A DNA stretch of 34,707 nt from Amycolatopsis acidicola. Lineage in GTDB: Bacteria; Actinomycetota; Actinomycetes; Mycobacteriales; Pseudonocardiaceae. Shown in pieces: positions 32,200 through 34,707 of the stretch. Below the pieces are notes generated by a model. The model saw only the letters and a list, made by a program, of their open reading frames with translations, made no database searches and had not been told where the DNA came from. The translations under genes were made by a program, and so were the position numbers. The stretch spans positions 1-34,707 of the forward strand of contig NZ_VMNW02000088.1 of assembly GCF_007713735.2 (NCBI RefSeq). Reading direction: 5' to 3'. The first letter of the stretch is position 1. Every line of letters begins with the position of its first letter.

Positions 32200-33711
32200 C
32201 TATTCCGGACGCACCAGCGGGAAGAGGATCGTCTCCCGGATACCGAGGCCGGTGAGTGCCATCAGCAACCGATCGATACCCATTCCGACACCACCGGAGG
32301 GCGGCATTCCGTACTCCAGCGCGCGCAGGAAATCCTCATCCAACCGCATGGCTTCACTATCTCCGGCCGCGGCCAGCCGCGACTGCTCGACCAGCCTTTC
32401 CCGCTCGACCACGGGATCGACCAGCTCCGAGTAACCGGTGGCCAGCTCGAATCCGCGGACGTAGAGATCCCACTTCTCGGCGACACCGGGCACACTGCGG
32501 TGCTGCCGGGTCAAAGGCGAAGTCTCGATCGGGAAATCACGCACGAATGTGGGGGCGTGCAGATGATCACCGACGAGGTGTTCCCACAGTTCTTCGACGA
32601 GCTTGCCGTGCCCCAGTTTCGGATCGACCTCCAGCTCGCGGGCCTGCGCGAACGCCTGCAACCGCGCCACCGTGGTCTCCGGTGTCACCTCTTCGCCGAG
32701 CGCCTCGGACAACGACTCGTACATCGTCAGCGTCGTCCATTCACCGGACAGGTCGTAGGCGGATCCGTCGGCGAGTGTCACTTCGAGGGTGCCGAATACC
32801 GACTGCGCCGCTTCCTGGATCAGCTGCCTCGTCATGACCGCGTTGGTGTCATAGGTCGCATAGGCCTCGTAGAACTCCAACATGGCGAATTCAGGCGAAT
32901 GCGAAGAGTCGCTGCCCTCGTTCCGGAAGTTCCGGTTGATCTCGAAGACCTTCTCGATCCCGCCGACGACGCAGCGCTTGAGGTACAACTCCGGCGCGAT
33001 GCGCAGATAGAGGTCGATATCGAAGGCGTTGGAGTGCGTGACGAACGGCCGGGCCGCCGCGCCGCCGTGCAGCGTCTGCAGCATCGGCGTTTCCACCTCG
33101 GTGAAGCCGCGGCGCTCGAAGGAATTGCGCAGCGAACGCACCACGGAGGCCCTCGTCCAGACGACGTCGCGGGCCTTCGGACGCAGGATCAAGTCGACAT
33201 ATCGCTGCCGGATCCGCGTTTCCTCGGCGAGTTCCTTGTGCGCGACCGGCAGCGGGCGCAGCGCTTTCGACGTGATCTGCCACGCGTCGGCCATAACCGA
33301 AAGCTCACCGCGCTTGGAGGTGATGACCTCGCCGTGCACGAAAACGTGGTCACCGAGGTCGACATCCGATTTCCAGGCCGCGAGCGACTCCGCGCCGACA
33401 CCGGCGAGGCTGATCATCGCCTGCAACTCGGTACCGTCGCCTTCGCGCAGAGTGGCGAAACAGAGTTTGCCGGTGTTGCGCAGGAACAGCACCCGGCCGG
33501 TCACGCCGGCGATCTCACCGGTCTGCGTGTCGACGGGCAGGCCGGAAAACTTCGCCCGGATCTCGGCGAGGGTATGGGTTCGCGGCACCTCGACCGGATA
33601 AGGCTCGGCACCCTCCGCGATTATCCGGTCGCGCTTGGCCCGGCGAACCCGCATCTGTTCCGGCAGGTCGTCATCGGGCAAGGGGCGCTCGGAAGCGGGG
33701 GAATCGGTCAT
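32200..33711 (-). CDS. lysS: Lysyl-tRNA synthetase, class II
   Basis: A 503-aa enzyme that charges tRNA-Lys. It has an OB-fold anticodon-binding domain at the N-terminus (GRVLFLRNTGKLCFATLREG) and the class II catalytic core: motif 2 NRNFRNEGSDSSHSPEF and motif 3 GMGIDRLLMAL. The ATG at 33711 is preferred: TACCCT lies exactly 6 nt upstream (leaderless), and the GTG at 33717 falls inside that spacer. The lysS-lsr2-clpC order is the conserved actinobacterial one, but here three unrelated genes separate lsr2 from clpC. Confidence 0.96.
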   Translation of the reverse strand: MTDSPASERPLPDDDLPEQMRVRRAKRDRIIAEGAEPYPVEVPRTHTLAEIRAKFSGLPVDTQTGEIAGVTGRVLFLRNTGKLCFATLREGDGTELQAMISLAGVGAESLAAWKSDVDLGDHVFVHGEVITSKRGELSVMADAWQITSKALRPLPVAHKELAEETRIRQRYVDLILRPKARDVVWTRASVVRSLRNSFERRGFTEVETPMLQTLHGGAAARPFVTHSNAFDIDLYLRIAPELYLKRCVVGGIEKVFEINRNFRNEGSDSSHSPEFAMLEFYEAYATYDTNAVMTRQLIQEAAQSVFGTLEVTLADGSAYDLSGEWTTLTMYESLSEALGEEVTPETTVARLQAFAQARELEVDPKLGHGKLVEELWEHLVGDHLHAPTFVRDFPIETSPLTRQHRSVPGVAEKWDLYVRGFELATGYSELVDPVVERERLVEQSRLAAAGDSEAMRLDEDFLRALEYGMPPSGGVGMGIDRLLMALTGLGIRETILFPLVRPE

Positions 33712-33717
33712 GCGCAC

Positions 33718-33723
33718 AGGGTA
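33718..33723 (-). promoter_or_regulatory. -10 element for leaderless lysS transcript
   Basis: On the - strand TACCCT ends 6 nt before the ATG at 33711. A -35-like TTGTAC (33748-33743) lies 19 nt further upstream. Confidence 0.55.
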
Positions 33724-33749
33724 CGAACCCCGCCGGGCGCTGGTACAAC

Positions 33750-33764
33750 CGGATTACCAATCCG
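33750..33764. promoter_or_regulatory. Inverted repeat upstream of lysS
   Basis: CGGATT-ACC-AATCCG is a perfect 6-3-6 inverted repeat about 40-53 nt before the lysS start, in the region shared with the divergent methyltransferase gene. It may be an activator or repressor site; the binding protein is unknown. Confidence 0.35.
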
Positions 33765-33862
33765 ACCAAAGTAGGCCGGCCCGCATTGCTTGCGGCCGAC
33801 GGCGTTGCGCGTGCCGTGACTGCCGGTCGGGTTGGTTCAACGGCGCTGTACTTGTCGGCGAA

Positions 33863-33868
33863 TACGAT
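33863..33868 (+). promoter_or_regulatory. -10 element for leaderless methyltransferase transcript
   Basis: TACGAT ends 7 nt before the GTG at 33876. No Shine-Dalgarno sequence is present. Confidence 0.5.
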
Positions 33869-33875
33869 TGGGCTC

Positions 33876-34637
33876 GTGACTGAACAGACCGCTGAGCAGG
33901 AACTGCGTTCGCGGCGCGCGCGATCCTTCGGCGCGAGCGCGAGTGCCTACGCCGAGCACCGGCCCGATTACCCGCTTCCCGCATTGCGCTGGGGATTACC
34001 CGAAAAAGCGGAACATGTCCTCGATCTGGCCGCCGGAACGGGAAAACTTTCCGAGGGTCTGCTGGCGCTCGGGCTGCGGGTGACGGCCGTGGAACCCGAT
34101 CCGGAAATGCGCGCGGAGCTCGTCCGCAGGCTGCCGGACGTGCCGGCGCTGGACGGGAAGGCCGAGTCGATCCCGGTGCCGGACACCTCCGTCGACGCGG
34201 TGGTCGTCGGCCAGGCGTTCCACTGGTTCGACGTCGAGGCCGCGCTGACCGAGATCGCGAGGGTGACCCGGCCGGGCGGCACGGTCGCGGCGTTGTGGAA
34301 CCACGACGACATCGAGGTGCCGTGGGTGGCCGAATTCGGCGAACGCGCGCGCACCGGGGTGAGCCGCCGGTGGACCGTGCCGGGTTCGGAACTGCTGCAC
34401 CACGACGGGTTCGAGGAATTCGAGCGCACCCGCTTCCCGCACGCGCAGCGCCGCACCGCGGAGTCGCTGGTGGACACCGTCGCCACACATTCGCACTTCC
34501 TCGTCATCTCGGCGGCCGAACGCGAGGCGAAACTGGCCGAACTGCGCGAATTCCTCGCCCGCACACCGGAAACCGCACACGGCGAGTTCGACCTCCCGAT
34601 CGTCACCACCGTGCTTCGCGCGGCGAGGAAGGCTTAG
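33876..34637 (+). CDS. Class I SAM-dependent methyltransferase
   Basis: A 253-aa methyltransferase. The SAM-binding motif I is VLDLAAGTGKL (48-58), with the acidic residue at the end of strand 2 in AVEPDPEM (Glu73) and later blocks VVVGQAFHWFD and ARVTRPGGTVAALWN typical of the UbiE/COQ5-like group. FGASASAYAEHRPDYP at the N-terminus is common in actinobacterial members. The substrate is unknown. The frame continues upstream to 33786, but the GTG at 33876 fits a leaderless promoter and the family's usual start. It diverges from lysS. Confidence 0.88.
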   Translation: MTEQTAEQELRSRRARSFGASASAYAEHRPDYPLPALRWGLPEKAEHVLDLAAGTGKLSEGLLALGLRVTAVEPDPEMRAELVRRLPDVPALDGKAESIPVPDTSVDAVVVGQAFHWFDVEAALTEIARVTRPGGTVAALWNHDDIEVPWVAEFGERARTGVSRRWTVPGSELLHHDGFEEFERTRFPHAQRRTAESLVDTVATHSHFLVISAAEREAKLAELREFLARTPETAHGEFDLPIVTTVLRAARKA

Positions 34638-34652
34638 CGCACCAGCCGAACT

Positions 34653-34707
34653 GCCATGTTGGCCCCTCCCGTCGCCGAGTTGGCCCCTCCCGTCGCCATG
34701 TTTGCCC
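34653..34707 (+). repeat. 21-bp repeat array cut by the window end
   Basis: GTTGGCCCCTCCCGTCGCC-type units repeat with a 21-bp period after the methyltransferase gene, ending in ATGTTTGCCC where the window stops. Sequence and period match the array at 13471-13512, so this is a dispersed family placed after gene ends. Confidence 0.8.

Overview
This is a high-GC actinobacterial chromosome segment, most consistent with the family Pseudonocardiaceae (Amycolatopsis-like). Reasons: strong G/C bias at third codon positions, many GTG/TTG starts, an Lsr2 nucleoid protein, actinobacterial ClpC, a MutY without a C-terminal recognition domain, a MhuD-type heme monooxygenase, and a core gene order that recalls Mycobacterium tuberculosis Rv3588c-Rv3598c (carbonic anhydrase, mutY, alpha/beta hydrolase, mhuD, clpC1, lsr2, lysS). 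Genus-level placement is inference. No rRNA, tRNA, insertion sequence, prophage or CRISPR array was found.

Layout. 1-1.4 kb: a DivIVA/FilP-like coiled-coil protein (-) with ten 11-residue repeats and a clean terminator. 1.5-4.0 kb: two tandem DUF445 membrane proteins (+). 4.0-5.3 kb: an AlgX/SGNH-like membrane-anchored protein (+). 5.3-7.85 kb: a zinc-uptake operon znuA-znuC-znuB (-) with a Zur-like operator. 8.0-9.7 kb: a LacI-family regulator with a perfect palindrome at its start, then a beta-carbonic anhydrase. 10.0-12.5 kb: an accessory cassette of four genes (SAV_915-like protein, small EspC/WXG-like protein, WXG-headed protein with a glycine-zipper C-terminus, two-TM membrane protein). 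It looks like a type VII secretion effector, partner and immunity set, and is the best candidate for an undescribed system here.

12.5-17.0 kb: mutY (+), a 21-bp inverted repeat array, an alpha/beta hydrolase translationally coupled to an AAA+ ATPase (-), then mhuD and a Sir2-type gene (+). 17.0-23.1 kb: an exo/endonuclease-phosphatase-type membrane protein (-), a DrrAB-like ABC exporter (+), and a large AfsR-like regulator (-) sharing a bidirectional terminator with the exporter. 23.2-29.1 kb: a secreted M1 metallopeptidase (+), a membrane-anchored Hsp70-like protein (-) and clpC (-). 29.4-34.7 kb: an iron-box-controlled fhuF-like gene with no ordinary start codon, a DinB-like protein (-), an AraC regulator (+), lsr2 (-), lysS (-), a SAM methyltransferase (+), and the beginning of another 21-bp repeat array.

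Themes across the window: (1) metal homeostasis (zinc uptake and a zinc enzyme; heme degradation plus siderophore-iron reduction); (2) probable leaderless transcription, with eight genes carrying a TANNNT -10 exactly 6-7 nt before the start codon; (3) convergent neighbours that repeatedly overlap at their 3' ends.
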